A stretch of 64,000 nt of DNA from G963662605 sp963662605 (lineage in GTDB: Bacteria > Bacteroidota > Ignavibacteria > Ignavibacteriales > Ignavibacteriaceae). The notes below the pieces were generated by a model. That model was not told the DNA's origin, ran no database searches, and was given only the letters and a program-made list of their open reading frames with translations. This document shows positions 7,277 to 15,219 of the stretch, in pieces. The translations under genes were made by a program, and so were the position numbers. Positions within the stretch are counted from its first letter, which is position 1. Each line of letters begins with the position of its first letter. The stretch is taken from contig OY759785.1 in the NCBI GenBank assembly GCA_963662605.1, forward strand, positions 3,224,001 to 3,288,000, in the 5' to 3' direction.

Positions 7277-9862
7277 ATGACTTCAAGAGAAATTCGCCAA
7301 AGTTTTTTAGACTTTTTCAAAAGTAAACAGCATAAAATTATCAGCGGTTCCCCCGTCATCCCGTTTGACGATCCGACCTTGTTATTCACCAACGCGGGCA
7401 TGAACCAATTTAAGGATGTTTTCCTTGGAACGGGCACAAGAGAATACACGCGCGCTGCCGATACACAAAAATGTATCCGTGTCAGCGGTAAGCATAATGA
7501 CCTTGAAGAAGTCGGCTATGATACCTACCACCATACATTCTTTGAAATGCTGGGGAACTGGTCATTCGGCGATTATTATAAAGAAGAAGCAATTACCTGG
7601 GCATGGGAACTGCTGACCGAAGTCTGGAAGCTGCCTAAAGAACGTTTATGGATAACCGTTTACCGTACCGACGACGAAGCTTTTGAAATCTGGAAAAACA
7701 AAACCGACGTTGATAAAACACACATCCTGCGTTTTGATGAAAAAGATAACTTCTGGGAAATGGGTGAAACAGGTCCATGCGGACCGTGTTCTGAAATCCA
7801 CATCAACCTTTCTGATGATTTAACAAACGCCTCATTAGTAAATGCCGGTGTTCAGGAATGTATTGAAATTTGGAATCTCGTTTTCATTCAATACAACCGT
7901 GACGCTCATGGCGTTCTGCACGATCTTCCTGCAAGACATGTTGATACAGGTATGGGCTTTGAAAGAATCTGCGCTGTCATGCAGAAGAAAGCCGCCAATT
8001 ACGACACCGATGTATTCACTCCGCTTATTAATATGATTGCAAAACTGTCGGGACTCCCCTACGAAGGCCAGGCAAATATCGTTTCGATGCGCGTTGTTGC
8101 CGACCACATCCGCACCCTGTCATTCGCCATCGCTGACGGTGCTATCCCGGGGAACGAAGGACGCAGCTATGTACTGCGTAGAATCCTCCGCCGTGCCGCT
8201 CGCTACGGACGTAAATTGAATTTGAATGAACCGTTCCTGTACAAACTCGTTGATATTCTCGTTGAAAACATGGGCGATGTATTCCCGGAAATCAAAAGCA
8301 AACAGGAATTTGTTAAAAAGATCATCCGTGCTGAAGAGGAAAGCTTCAACAGAACTCTCGACCGCGGTATTGAACTGTTTGACGGCATGGTAAAAGAATT
8401 GAAGAAAAACAACGGCACCGTTATTTCAGGCGAAGACGCTTTTAAATTATATGATACATACGGATTCCCGTTCGATTTGACCAACGTCATGGCTCGCGAA
8501 ATCAATCTTTCCGTTGACGAAAACAAATTCAACGAAATCATGGCAGCGCAGAAAAAACATGCACGCGAAGTAACCAAAGAAAAACTCGCTTCTGCCACTG
8601 TTGAATTAAAAGACATGTCCGGTTTTGATATTGCTGATGAAGCTCCGACAATCTTCACCGGTTATACGGAATTGTCATCCACGGCAAAAATTATCGGCAA
8701 CAAAAAAGACGGCACAACAGCACTCATCATATTGGATAAAACGCCGCTGTATGTTGAGTCGGGCGGACAAGTCGGTGATACCGGTACATTAAAAATCGGT
8801 GAAGCAGTGCTTGAGGTTGTTGAAGTCGCGAAACTTAACAATCAGGTTATTCACGTTGTTAAAAACGAAGATGAAGTCGTTATTGAAAACGGATTTGAAG
8901 TTGTCGTGAGTGTGGACATTGCCCGTCGCTGGGATATTATGCGTAACCACTCTGCAACGCACTTCCTCCACGCAGCATTGCGTAAAGTTTTGGGTACACA
9001 CGTACAGCAGGCTGGTTCGTATGTCGGACCAGACCGCCTGCGTTTCGATTTCAGCCACTTTGCAAAAGTGACCGAAGAAGAACTCGCGCAGATTGAGACA
9101 AGTGTTAACGAACAGCTCCGTAAAAATATTCCGAACAATCACATGATCGCCATTCCGTTTGATGAAGCAAAAGGCATGGGCGCAATGATGTTCTTCGGCG
9201 ATAAATACGGCGACAAAGTGAACGTTGTTAAATTCGGTGATTACACACTCGAATTCTGCGGCGGTACGCATGTTAAAAATTCCTCCGAAATCGGATTGAT
9301 GAAAATCATCAGCGAATCATCAATCGCGAGCGGTGTACGCAGAATTGAAGCGGTGACCGGTGCAGGTGTTGAAAAATACATTCATCAGCAGGCTGAAAAA
9401 ATCAAAGAAGCTGAAAAAGCACAGCACGAGTTGCAGGAACAGAAAAAGAAATTGGAAAAAGAATTAGCGGAAGTCCATCTGAAAGAAAAACTCGGAGCGC
9501 TCCCTGCTATTCTCGAAAAACCTGAGACAGTCAACGATATTGCTCTATACAAAGGCAAAGTATCAGTCGCCAACATGGATGAATTGAAATCATTCGGCGA
9601 TGAACTCCGCAATAAAATCAAATCGGGTGTTGGACTCTTAGTCGCACAGATTGAAGATAAAGTCGGATTGGTATGCGTCGTATCGGATGATTTGATGAAA
9701 GCAAAGAATCTGAGTGCGGGTAAAATTGTCGGCGATGCTGCGAAACTTTTGGGTGGCGGCGGCGGTGGTCGTCCTCACCTCGCAACTGCAGGCGCAAAAA
9801 ACATCGAAGGCATAGATACCGCCCTCGCACAAATTAACGACATCGTCGCAAAATATTTGTAG
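7277..9862 (+). CDS. alaS: Alanyl-tRNA synthetase
   Basis: Charges tRNA-Ala in the cytoplasm. The 861-residue length is standard. The order is a class II catalytic core at 1-240 (PVIPFDDPTLLFTNAGMNQFK near 26-46), the tRNA-recognition helical part, the editing domain with the zinc-type motifs HSATHFLH near 558 and CGGTHV near 660, a coiled coil near 705-735 (KIKEAEKAQHELQEQKKKLE), and the C-terminal DHHA1-type domain ending with the glycine run GGGGGGRPHLATAGAKN. The ATG at 7277 opens the canonical MTSREIRQSFLDFF start. It is followed by a perfect palindromic terminator at 9927. Confidence 0.98.
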   Translation: MTSREIRQSFLDFFKSKQHKIISGSPVIPFDDPTLLFTNAGMNQFKDVFLGTGTREYTRAADTQKCIRVSGKHNDLEEVGYDTYHHTFFEMLGNWSFGDYYKEEAITWAWELLTEVWKLPKERLWITVYRTDDEAFEIWKNKTDVDKTHILRFDEKDNFWEMGETGPCGPCSEIHINLSDDLTNASLVNAGVQECIEIWNLVFIQYNRDAHGVLHDLPARHVDTGMGFERICAVMQKKAANYDTDVFTPLINMIAKLSGLPYEGQANIVSMRVVADHIRTLSFAIADGAIPGNEGRSYVLRRILRRAARYGRKLNLNEPFLYKLVDILVENMGDVFPEIKSKQEFVKKIIRAEEESFNRTLDRGIELFDGMVKELKKNNGTVISGEDAFKLYDTYGFPFDLTNVMAREINLSVDENKFNEIMAAQKKHAREVTKEKLASATVELKDMSGFDIADEAPTIFTGYTELSSTAKIIGNKKDGTTALIILDKTPLYVESGGQVGDTGTLKIGEAVLEVVEVAKLNNQVIHVVKNEDEVVIENGFEVVVSVDIARRWDIMRNHSATHFLHAALRKVLGTHVQQAGSYVGPDRLRFDFSHFAKVTEEELAQIETSVNEQLRKNIPNNHMIAIPFDEAKGMGAMMFFGDKYGDKVNVVKFGDYTLEFCGGTHVKNSSEIGLMKIISESSIASGVRRIEAVTGAGVEKYIHQQAEKIKEAEKAQHELQEQKKKLEKELAEVHLKEKLGALPAILEKPETVNDIALYKGKVSVANMDELKSFGDELRNKIKSGVGLLVAQIEDKVGLVCVVSDDLMKAKNLSAGKIVGDAAKLLGGGGGGRPHLATAGAKNIEGIDTALAQINDIVAKYL

Positions 9863-9926
9863 GGAATAAACCACTGATAACGCGGATGACGCGGATTTTC
9901 ACAGATTTTATTCTGTAAGGATAGCA

Positions 9927-9956
9927 CAGGCGGCTCCGAAATTTCGGAGCCGCCTG
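9927..9956 (+). terminator. Terminator of alaS (perfect 30-nt palindrome)
   Basis: The 15-bp arms beginning CAGGCGGCTCCGAAA are perfectly complementary and are followed by TTTGATTTT. The hairpin begins 64 bp after the alaS stop. Confidence 0.85.
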
Positions 9957-10179
9957 TTTGATTTTAAAGACATTAGCCACGAGCTATAAAATCGCCCATA
10001 GATTATTCTTTTCCTGAACGGCAGAGCCGTGACAGCCAAGTAGTAAAATAATCAAACCCCGAATAAAGAGCTCCGGACGGAGCGGCTCATGCGTGCCTGC
10101 AGCACTCAGAAGATTTGCAGGATGAAAATACTTCTTACCTATCTCTCCGGTTTACTCAAAAAGCCACCATCACCATTTT
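9957..10179. other. Spacer with short palindromes, no gene
   Basis: Two short perfect hairpins are visible: ACGGC-aga-GCCGT at 10018-10030 and GCTCCG-ga-CGGAGC at 10070-10083. Just before the alaS terminator, at 9888-9908, lies a GCGGATTTTCACAGATTTT-type repeat whose complement recurs near 11893-11908. No open frame is convincing. Confidence 0.5.
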
Positions 10180-11112
10180 TCACATATACTTTCTCAAAAG
10201 CATGTTAGAGTCATAATCCTCTAAAACAAAACTGTGATATAATAGCGAAGGATTAGTTTTCCGCATATTTGAAATGATCTTATCTTTTTCAAGATCTGTC
10301 ATCCCCAGGGTTGTTGCAAATATTCTTTGCCCTGAATTAAGAATTGGCTTATCCAAACCAATAGCCTGAATATTTTCTTTTGCAAAACCAAAGCCAAGAA
10401 AATAAATGTGACTAGCATCAGATATTGTTTTTAGTATTTCGGCACTTACTTCGGCTCTTTCATCATACATAATGTTGATTTCATCTGAATTCTCGACTGG
10501 ATATTCTTTCAATATTTTATCACTATATGGTATACCTCCACTATCTTCAAAAGGTAGATATGATAATCTCCCATAAATATGGATTATTTTGAATTCGGCA
10601 ATTATCCTTTTAACGTCTGATTGTTTTGTCAAAAATGAGTGATATAAACTTTCATATAGGAAGTTATCCAAAGAACGATCATAATTAAACGTCAAAATAC
10701 GCAGCTTGTTTTCTAAAAATTTGTCCAAATCTTCAGGATTTAGTATTTCATCAGTGAGTTTTTTTAATAGTAGCGTATACCAATCGTGTTGTATGTTCTC
10801 GATCTTTTCCCTATAACGACTATTAACTTCTGCATGAGCTAGTAGAAATGCAATTACCTGTTTCCCAATATCTTTGAACTTTTTATTACGAGTTAAAAAC
10901 AGATCGATAGATTCCGTTCCGGATAAATCGAAGTGTCTAATAAATTCTTCCATTAATCTTATCACCCCGGGGCTTACACTCTCTTGGAAATTTTCTTTAT
11001 ACAAAGGTATGAAGTCGTATATTATTTGTTTACGCAATTCTTTTGCAGTAGGATATCCATATGGCTTACTAGCACCCGCACCCAAAATAAAAACGGTATC
11101 TTCGGTAATCAT
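10180..11112 (-). CDS. SIR2-like NAD-binding domain protein
   Basis: A 310-residue protein with the SIR2-like Rossmann start VFILGAGASKPYGYPTAKEL at residues 7-26 (GAGAS loop 11-15). It also has the ILTFNYDRSLD segment, a candidate catalytic His in IIHIYGRLSY, and a late FLGFGFAKENIQAIGL strand typical of SIR2-like proteins. Stand-alone SIR2-like proteins are frequent NAD-depleting effectors of phage-defence systems. No partner (Argonaute, HerA, ThsA/B-like or TIR gene) adjoins it, so a full system is not demonstrated. The gene is clearly more AT-rich than alaS and borders a repeat island, which suggests acquisition by transfer. Start at ATG 11112 directly precedes the GAGAS region. Confidence 0.75.
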   Translation of the reverse strand: MITEDTVFILGAGASKPYGYPTAKELRKQIIYDFIPLYKENFQESVSPGVIRLMEEFIRHFDLSGTESIDLFLTRNKKFKDIGKQVIAFLLAHAEVNSRYREKIENIQHDWYTLLLKKLTDEILNPEDLDKFLENKLRILTFNYDRSLDNFLYESLYHSFLTKQSDVKRIIAEFKIIHIYGRLSYLPFEDSGGIPYSDKILKEYPVENSDEINIMYDERAEVSAEILKTISDASHIYFLGFGFAKENIQAIGLDKPILNSGQRIFATTLGMTDLEKDKIISNMRKTNPSLLYHSFVLEDYDSNMLLRKYM

Positions 11113-11221
11113 AATTTAGACCTTATAATTGAAAATTATTCTTGCTCCCTCTGCTTATTCCCATTTTTGAAGCGGCTATAAATTACGAATAAGAACGATA
11201 AACGAAAAAGAAATTTTTCGA

Positions 11222-11359
11222 CGTAGAGACGCATTGCATGCGTCTCCCCTATAATGAAGCAGTGAGATATATTGCCGAAAAGGCAGTATCACTCATGGTT
11301 TTCGGCGAGGTATTCATTTCCTCCGGCACCATGTGAGACGCATGCAATGCGTCTCTACG
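11222..11359. repeat. 138-bp MITE-like element with 25-bp perfect terminal inverted repeats
   Basis: The termini at 11222-11246 and 11335-11359 are exact reverse complements over 25 bp, and each contains the internal palindrome GAGACGCAttgcaTGCGTCTC or its inverse. The interior holds a stem GCCGAAAA...TTTTCGGC. It has no coding capacity. A second copy lies at 11484-11644, and the right terminus and interior are conserved between them. Confidence 0.75.
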
Positions 11360-11387
11360 AGGAACTGCGTATGCTGCGGTGTATCTT

Positions 11388-11438
11388 CCACGTCATGAAT
11401 GACGTGGTTATTAATAACTCCGTCATTCATGGCGGAGT
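11388..11438. repeat. Two adjacent REP-like palindromes
   Basis: CCACGTCATGAATGACGTGG (11388-11407) has 9-bp arms around a GA centre. The second hairpin at 11417-11438 has arms ACTCCGtCAT and ATGgCGGAGT around a TC centre. They lie between the two MITE-like copies. Confidence 0.6.
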
Positions 11439-11483
11439 ATGTGACAGCGGAAGGAGTGCCGATGTATTATAAGAAATATTCGA

Positions 11484-11644
11484 GTAGAGACGTTTCGAGG
11501 TCCTCGAGCTTGTCGAGAGGGCGCGCGTCTCCCATAAAATGAAGCAGTGAGATAACTTGCCGAAAAGGCAGTATCACTCATGGTTTTCGGCGAGGTATTC
11601 AGCTCCACCGGTACCATGTGAGACGCATGCAATGCGTCTCTACG
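11484..11644. repeat. Second MITE-like copy (161 bp) with a replaced left terminus
   Basis: The 25-bp right terminus (11620-11644) is identical to that of the first copy, and the interior from GTCTCCC at 11527 onward is nearly identical. At the left, only the outer GTAGAGACG is kept; the inner palindrome is replaced by a different hairpin sequence containing CCTCGAGCTTGTCGAGAGG. The stem has changed while remaining foldable. Confidence 0.7.
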
Positions 11645-12049
11645 AGGAGCTCAAAATACCGCAGGCGTTCCTCGATACGCCTCGACAGGTTGAGGCACTC
11701 GGATAACTTCGCCTGCGGTAAGCAGAGTTCAACTGCGCTGCAGTTGGGATGATTGGGGTGTTGCTCTCTCGACTCTCCACGGGTTTCACCCGCGGTTATT
11801 CAAATTTACTCCCTTCGGGAGTTGGACATACTCGACTGCCGTTTTTGGTGACAGGCTCAAACACTCTCTTCTTCGCTTTTCCTATAAATAATAATCTGTG
11901 AAAATCTGTCTTATCCGTGTCACCCGCCCGCATGACTGCGTCAGCGGTCGGGCGGGTCCGCGTTCTATTGCGGCTTTGCGTCTTCGCGTGAACTCCTTCT
12001 GCCCGCATTTTTTGATTCTTTTTCATGCAAAATATTCTTAATTTAGCGG
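11645..12049. other. Palindrome-rich non-coding stretch
   Basis: No gene is supported. Visible inverted pairs include TACCGCAGGCG...CGCCTGCGGTA near 11658-11720, CAACTGC-gct-GCAGTTG near 11731, ACTCCC-ttc-GGGAGT near 11810, and GCCCGC...GCGGGC-type arms near 11925-11958. Remnants of the TTTTCACAGATT and CGCAAAG repeat families (minus orientation) also occur near 11893-11990. It extends the repeat island up to the GH105 promoter. Confidence 0.55.
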
Positions 12050-12069
12050 TTACTTAAACGCTTTAGTAA
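12050..12069 (+). promoter_or_regulatory. Candidate LacI-type operator before the GH105 gene
   Basis: TTACTTAAACGCTTTAGTAA is a 20-bp near-palindrome (16 of 20 positions symmetric) with a central CG, the usual form of LacI-family operators. It ends 25 bp before the ATG. Its first ten informative bases, TACTTAAACG, recur at 2642-2651 upstream of the sugar permease. Confidence 0.5.
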
Positions 12070-12094
12070 TAACACAACCGGACTTTAGGCACGT

Positions 12095-13870
12095 ATGAAA
12101 AAGTACATCCTTTTCCCTGTCTTCCTCCTCATTTTATTCGGCACAGCGCAGGCATCAGACAAATCAACCAATTCCAATTATGCTACGACTCCATGGTCGG
12201 TTCGCATGGTTAACTCCGAGATGAGCAGAAAAGCTGCTTCAACATTGACATGGGATTACACCGTCGGTACGTTGTGCAAAGGTGTTGAAGAGACATGGCG
12301 CTTATACAAGGATACAACTCATTATACTTATATTAAAAACATTATTGACAAAGTAGTCGGCAGTACTGGAACGATTACCGGATACTCACTTTCGGGATAT
12401 ACACTTGATGCCGTCCGTGAAGCAAGCGCCGTTCTGTTTATGTATAATCAGACGAAGACGGCAAAGTATAAAACCGCGTGCGATAATGTCCGCAAGCAGT
12501 TCTGCACCCACCCCCGCGTAAGTGAAGGCGGATTCTGGCATAAGCAGTCGTATCCAAGCCAGATGTGGCTCGATGGTTTATATATGGGCGAACCATTCTA
12601 TGCCGAATACGGCAAAGTCTTTCCGGATTCTGCACGTTGGGATGATGTCACCAATCAATTCACATTGATGGAACGCCACGCCCGCGACAACACCAGTTCG
12701 CTATTATATCATGGATGGGATGCCGCAAAGGCTCAGACCTGGGCTGATCCGGTCACGGGTTGTTCGAAAAACTTCTGGGGACGCGCAGTCGGCTGGTATG
12801 CAATGGCTCTCGTTGATGTACTCGATTATCTCCCCGCTACGCATGCGGGACATGATTCCCTTGTTAATATTTTGCAACGTCTCGCAGTTGGCATCAAAAA
12901 AAGTCAGGAACCGAAAACAGGCGCATGGTTCCAGGTTATGGACAAAGGTGACAGCACCGGTAATTACGTTGAGTCCTCCGGCTCTTGCATGTTCGTGTAT
13001 GCTCTCGCCAAGGGCGTCCGCATGGGGTATTTAGATGCTTCATATCTCGATGTTGCAAAGACAGGTCACGATGCATTGATTGATCAATTCATCACAACAA
13101 ACACAGACAGCACAATATCTTTGACTAAAATTTGTTTAACTGCCGGACTTGGCGGCACATCGGGCGGTTTTTCACGCGATGGTTCGTTTTATTATTACGT
13201 TTACGGAACGTCTGTTGTAACTGACGATGCTAAAGGTACGGGTCCATTCATTCTCGCAGCCGAAGAAATGGAAAAAACCGGATATGTCCGCACTCCGGCG
13301 AGCTTTACGGTAAAAGTAAATACCGACAGTACGGTTCAGATTACATGGGCGAACAAAGCATTTAACGGAATGAGTTTTATTATTGAACGCAAAAAATCAA
13401 CCGATGCAGATTATTCGGTTGTTACTGCGGTTAACAGGGGTGTTGTTACCTATAACGATAAAAGCGTTCTCAAAGGAGCAAAGTACACCTACCGTATGCG
13501 TGCTAAAGCCGATACTACGTATTCTGCTTATACGACCGAATCAACTGTTACCATTCCGGGAATTACAGCCGTCGGTCAGGAAAATGTAAAAGCTGCATCG
13601 TTTGCACTTTCTCAAAATTATCCGAATCCGTTTAACCCTTCAACGACGATTCAGTATGAAGTACCGAACACATTAATCGGTGCACAAATGGTAACGCTGA
13701 AAGTATATAATGCACAGGGACAGGAAGTCGCAACATTGGTTAATAAAGAACAAGCGGCAGGAATGTATCAGGTGGTATTCAACGCAGCACAATTGCCAAG
13801 CGGCATTTACGCATACACATTGCATGCAGGCAGCTTTAGCACCACCCATAAAATGCTGCTACTGAAATAG
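12095..13870 (+). CDS. GH105 unsaturated rhamnogalacturonyl hydrolase with T9SS sorting tail
   Basis: A secreted enzyme of 591 residues that removes the unsaturated uronic acid left at the non-reducing end by pectate or rhamnogalacturonan lyases. Signal peptide is about 1-20 (FGTAQA). The (alpha/alpha)6 GH105/GH88 domain spans about 40-415. The proposed catalytic Asp is D160 in MWLDGLYMGEP, and NFWGRAVGWYAMALVDVLDYLP is a family hallmark. A fibronectin-III-like linker occupies about 415-490. The T9SS type A sorting domain (SQNYPNPFNPSTTIQ to the C-terminus) covers 503-591. It is monocistronic on the plus strand, 30 kb from the other pectin genes. YteR-type GH105 enzymes are often intracellular, so the surface tail is noteworthy. 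Confidence 0.9.
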   Translation: MKKYILFPVFLLILFGTAQASDKSTNSNYATTPWSVRMVNSEMSRKAASTLTWDYTVGTLCKGVEETWRLYKDTTHYTYIKNIIDKVVGSTGTITGYSLSGYTLDAVREASAVLFMYNQTKTAKYKTACDNVRKQFCTHPRVSEGGFWHKQSYPSQMWLDGLYMGEPFYAEYGKVFPDSARWDDVTNQFTLMERHARDNTSSLLYHGWDAAKAQTWADPVTGCSKNFWGRAVGWYAMALVDVLDYLPATHAGHDSLVNILQRLAVGIKKSQEPKTGAWFQVMDKGDSTGNYVESSGSCMFVYALAKGVRMGYLDASYLDVAKTGHDALIDQFITTNTDSTISLTKICLTAGLGGTSGGFSRDGSFYYYVYGTSVVTDDAKGTGPFILAAEEMEKTGYVRTPASFTVKVNTDSTVQITWANKAFNGMSFIIERKKSTDADYSVVTAVNRGVVTYNDKSVLKGAKYTYRMRAKADTTYSAYTTESTVTIPGITAVGQENVKAASFALSQNYPNPFNPSTTIQYEVPNTLIGAQMVTLKVYNAQGQEVATLVNKEQAAGMYQVVFNAAQLPSGIYAYTLHAGSFSTTHKMLLLK

Positions 13871-13880
13871 AAGAGGAAGG

Positions 13881-14043
13881 TAACCGCAAAGTACGCTAAG
13901 GTCGCAAAGATTTTTTATAAGACAAAGCCTGAATTTACATTCAGGCTTTGTTGTTTTAAATTCAATATTGCTTGATTTGGCGAAATAACTTCAAACCAAT
14001 TCCCAAAATATTCTTAGCGTTCTTTGCGAACTTTGCGGTTAAT
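13881..14043. repeat. Inverted CGCAAAG-family repeats flanking a terminator
   Basis: TAACCGCAAAGT...GTCGCAAAGA at 13881-13910 has an inverted counterpart at 14011-14043 (TTAGCG, TTTGCG, TTTGCGGTTAA). The pair brackets the terminator at 13922-13951. A related copy is near 11970-11990, so this is a dispersed repeat family. Confidence 0.55.
13922..13951. terminator. Bidirectional terminator between GH105 and the phosphoribosyltransferase gene
   Basis: The 12-bp stem ACAAAGCCTGAA (13922-13933) pairs with 13940-13951 and is followed by TTGTTTT. It lies between convergent genes and can serve both. Confidence 0.75.
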
Positions 14044-14048
14044 CTCTC

Positions 14049-14450
14049 CTAAGAAAGCCGCCAGGGGAAGCGGAAGCAGTTTTCGTCAAATAGCGGATAG
14101 TCGGCTTTGCCGTTCACGACGCAGGTCTTAATGCTCTTCGCACCTTTCAGTAATTCCTTCGCCTTTTCAAACGTCTGTCCCGTGCGGCTTCTATCGTCAA
14201 CGAGCAAAATGCTTTTACCTTCGTACGCAAAATTGATAGGTTTAACAAGCTGGGGGGAGTCATGCTGCGGCTGCTGATTTTCATCACGCAAATTAAGCCA
14301 TATGGCTTCTAAATCAACTTGGAGTTTTTGCTGAATAAGCGCCGCGGGGAATAATCCCCCGCGTGCAATAGCTACGATAAGATCAAATTTTTCCGCGAAG
14401 TGTAGTTCCTGTACGCGGACAATAATGTCATTAAGATTTTTTGTATCCAT
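14049..14450 (-). CDS. Small type I phosphoribosyltransferase
   Basis: A cytoplasmic PRTase of 133 residues. The PRPP-binding motif is SILLVDDRSRTGQTF at about 80-94, with acidic pair D85-D86. An upstream DLIVAIARGGLFPA segment at 23-36 matches the purine-type PRTases (Gpt/HprT-like). It is shorter than classical HprT and the base specificity is unclear. Its ATG at 14450 overlaps the end of the membrane-protein gene by 20 bp, so translation is probably coupled. The pairing suggests the membrane protein imports a base or nucleoside-like compound that this enzyme salvages; that is inference. Confidence 0.8.
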   Translation of the reverse strand: MDTKNLNDIIVRVQELHFAEKFDLIVAIARGGLFPAALIQQKLQVDLEAIWLNLRDENQQPQHDSPQLVKPINFAYEGKSILLVDDRSRTGQTFEKAKELLKGAKSIKTCVVNGKADYPLFDENCFRFPWRLS

Positions 14451-14976
14451 AATCTTTCAATACAACAAGAAGAACATATCCCAGAACTACCTGAACTAAC
14501 AATCCCGGTGCGCTGAACAGTATGCTGTTATAAATATGGATGATACTGTTTCCGAGTGCGAGTGAAAATACCGCACTGAAAACCTGTGCTAAAACTACGA
14601 CAGAAAGAACTGATGCGAGGGACAGCTTATTCATTTTAGATGCAACCAGCGTTACTGCAAGAACAATTAAAAGTGATTTACCGATAACATCCACGAGCAT
14701 TGCAGGCAACGGCATGCCGGTCAGCAGATAGTTAGCGAGCGGTGACGCAATCGCGGTAAGCATTCCGGTCTTCCATCCGAATTTATAAGTCCCGATGAGT
14801 GTAAAAAAGAAAATCGGCAAAAACATTTTGCCGCCGTTCGGGATGGCATGTACTGCCGCCGGGAAAGCGATGTTGCCAAGTACGAATAAAACCGTAAAAA
14901 TATAGGTGCGGATGTTTTTGAAAGACAGAGCCGGATTATAAATTTCATATCCACGGATCGCAAGTGCTGATGTCAT
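14431..14976 (-). CDS. ECF-transporter-S-like membrane protein
   Basis: A hydrophobic protein of about 181 residues with five to six membrane segments. The segment NGGKMFLPIFFFTLIGTYKFGWKTG and a following SPLANYLLTGMPLP resemble the substrate-binding S components of energy-coupling-factor vitamin importers. The frame stays open upstream to 15105, but the extra 43 residues (MCGTCPLYRLRP...) look untranslated. The ATG at 14976 gives the natural MTSALAIRGYEIYN start with a GAAAGAAAG purine tract 6 nt upstream. No EcfA or EcfT gene is in the window. The overlap with the phosphoribosyltransferase suggests a salvage or cofactor-related substrate. Confidence 0.65.
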   Translation of the reverse strand: MTSALAIRGYEIYNPALSFKNIRTYIFTVLFVLGNIAFPAAVHAIPNGGKMFLPIFFFTLIGTYKFGWKTGMLTAIASPLANYLLTGMPLPAMLVDVIGKSLLIVLAVTLVASKMNKLSLASVLSVVVLAQVFSAVFSLALGNSIIHIYNSILFSAPGLLVQVVLGYVLLVVLKDYGYKKS

Positions 14977-15114
14977 TGTATTCTTTCTTTCAATTAATGA
15001 AGTCGAAAAATCATTCTGAAAGATACTAAAACCTATAATCGGGAGCAATACCAAATGCAGGAAAAATGCGGGGCGTAAACGGTAAAGGGGGCACGTACCA
15101 CACAATTAAAAACA

Positions 15115-15212
15115 GCCCTCATCACCCGACCTCTTCTCCCAGAGGGAGAAGAGGCGAATGACAAAAAAATTTTACTTCCCTCTCCCTCGGGGAGAGGGAC
15201 TGAGGGTGAGGG
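15115..15212. repeat. Inverted second copy of the GC-rich BIME-like repeat
   Basis: Two hairpins, CCTCTTCTCCC-aga-GGGAGAAGAGG and CCCTCTCCctcgGGGAGAGGG, are bounded by CCCTCA/GGTGAGGG arms. The right half is the reverse complement of the unit at 3655-3697. It lies between the argH stop and the ECF-like gene and may stop arginine-operon transcription. Confidence 0.65.
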
Positions 15213-15219
15213 TATTTAT

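Noticed and set aside
10180..12049. A complete phage-defence island around the SIR2-like gene
   Set aside because: Only one gene is present and the rest is non-coding repeats; no second defence component could be supported.
14977..15105. N-terminal extension of the ECF-like protein
   Set aside because: The extra residues precede the natural membrane-protein start and the purine-rich ribosome site favours ATG 14976.
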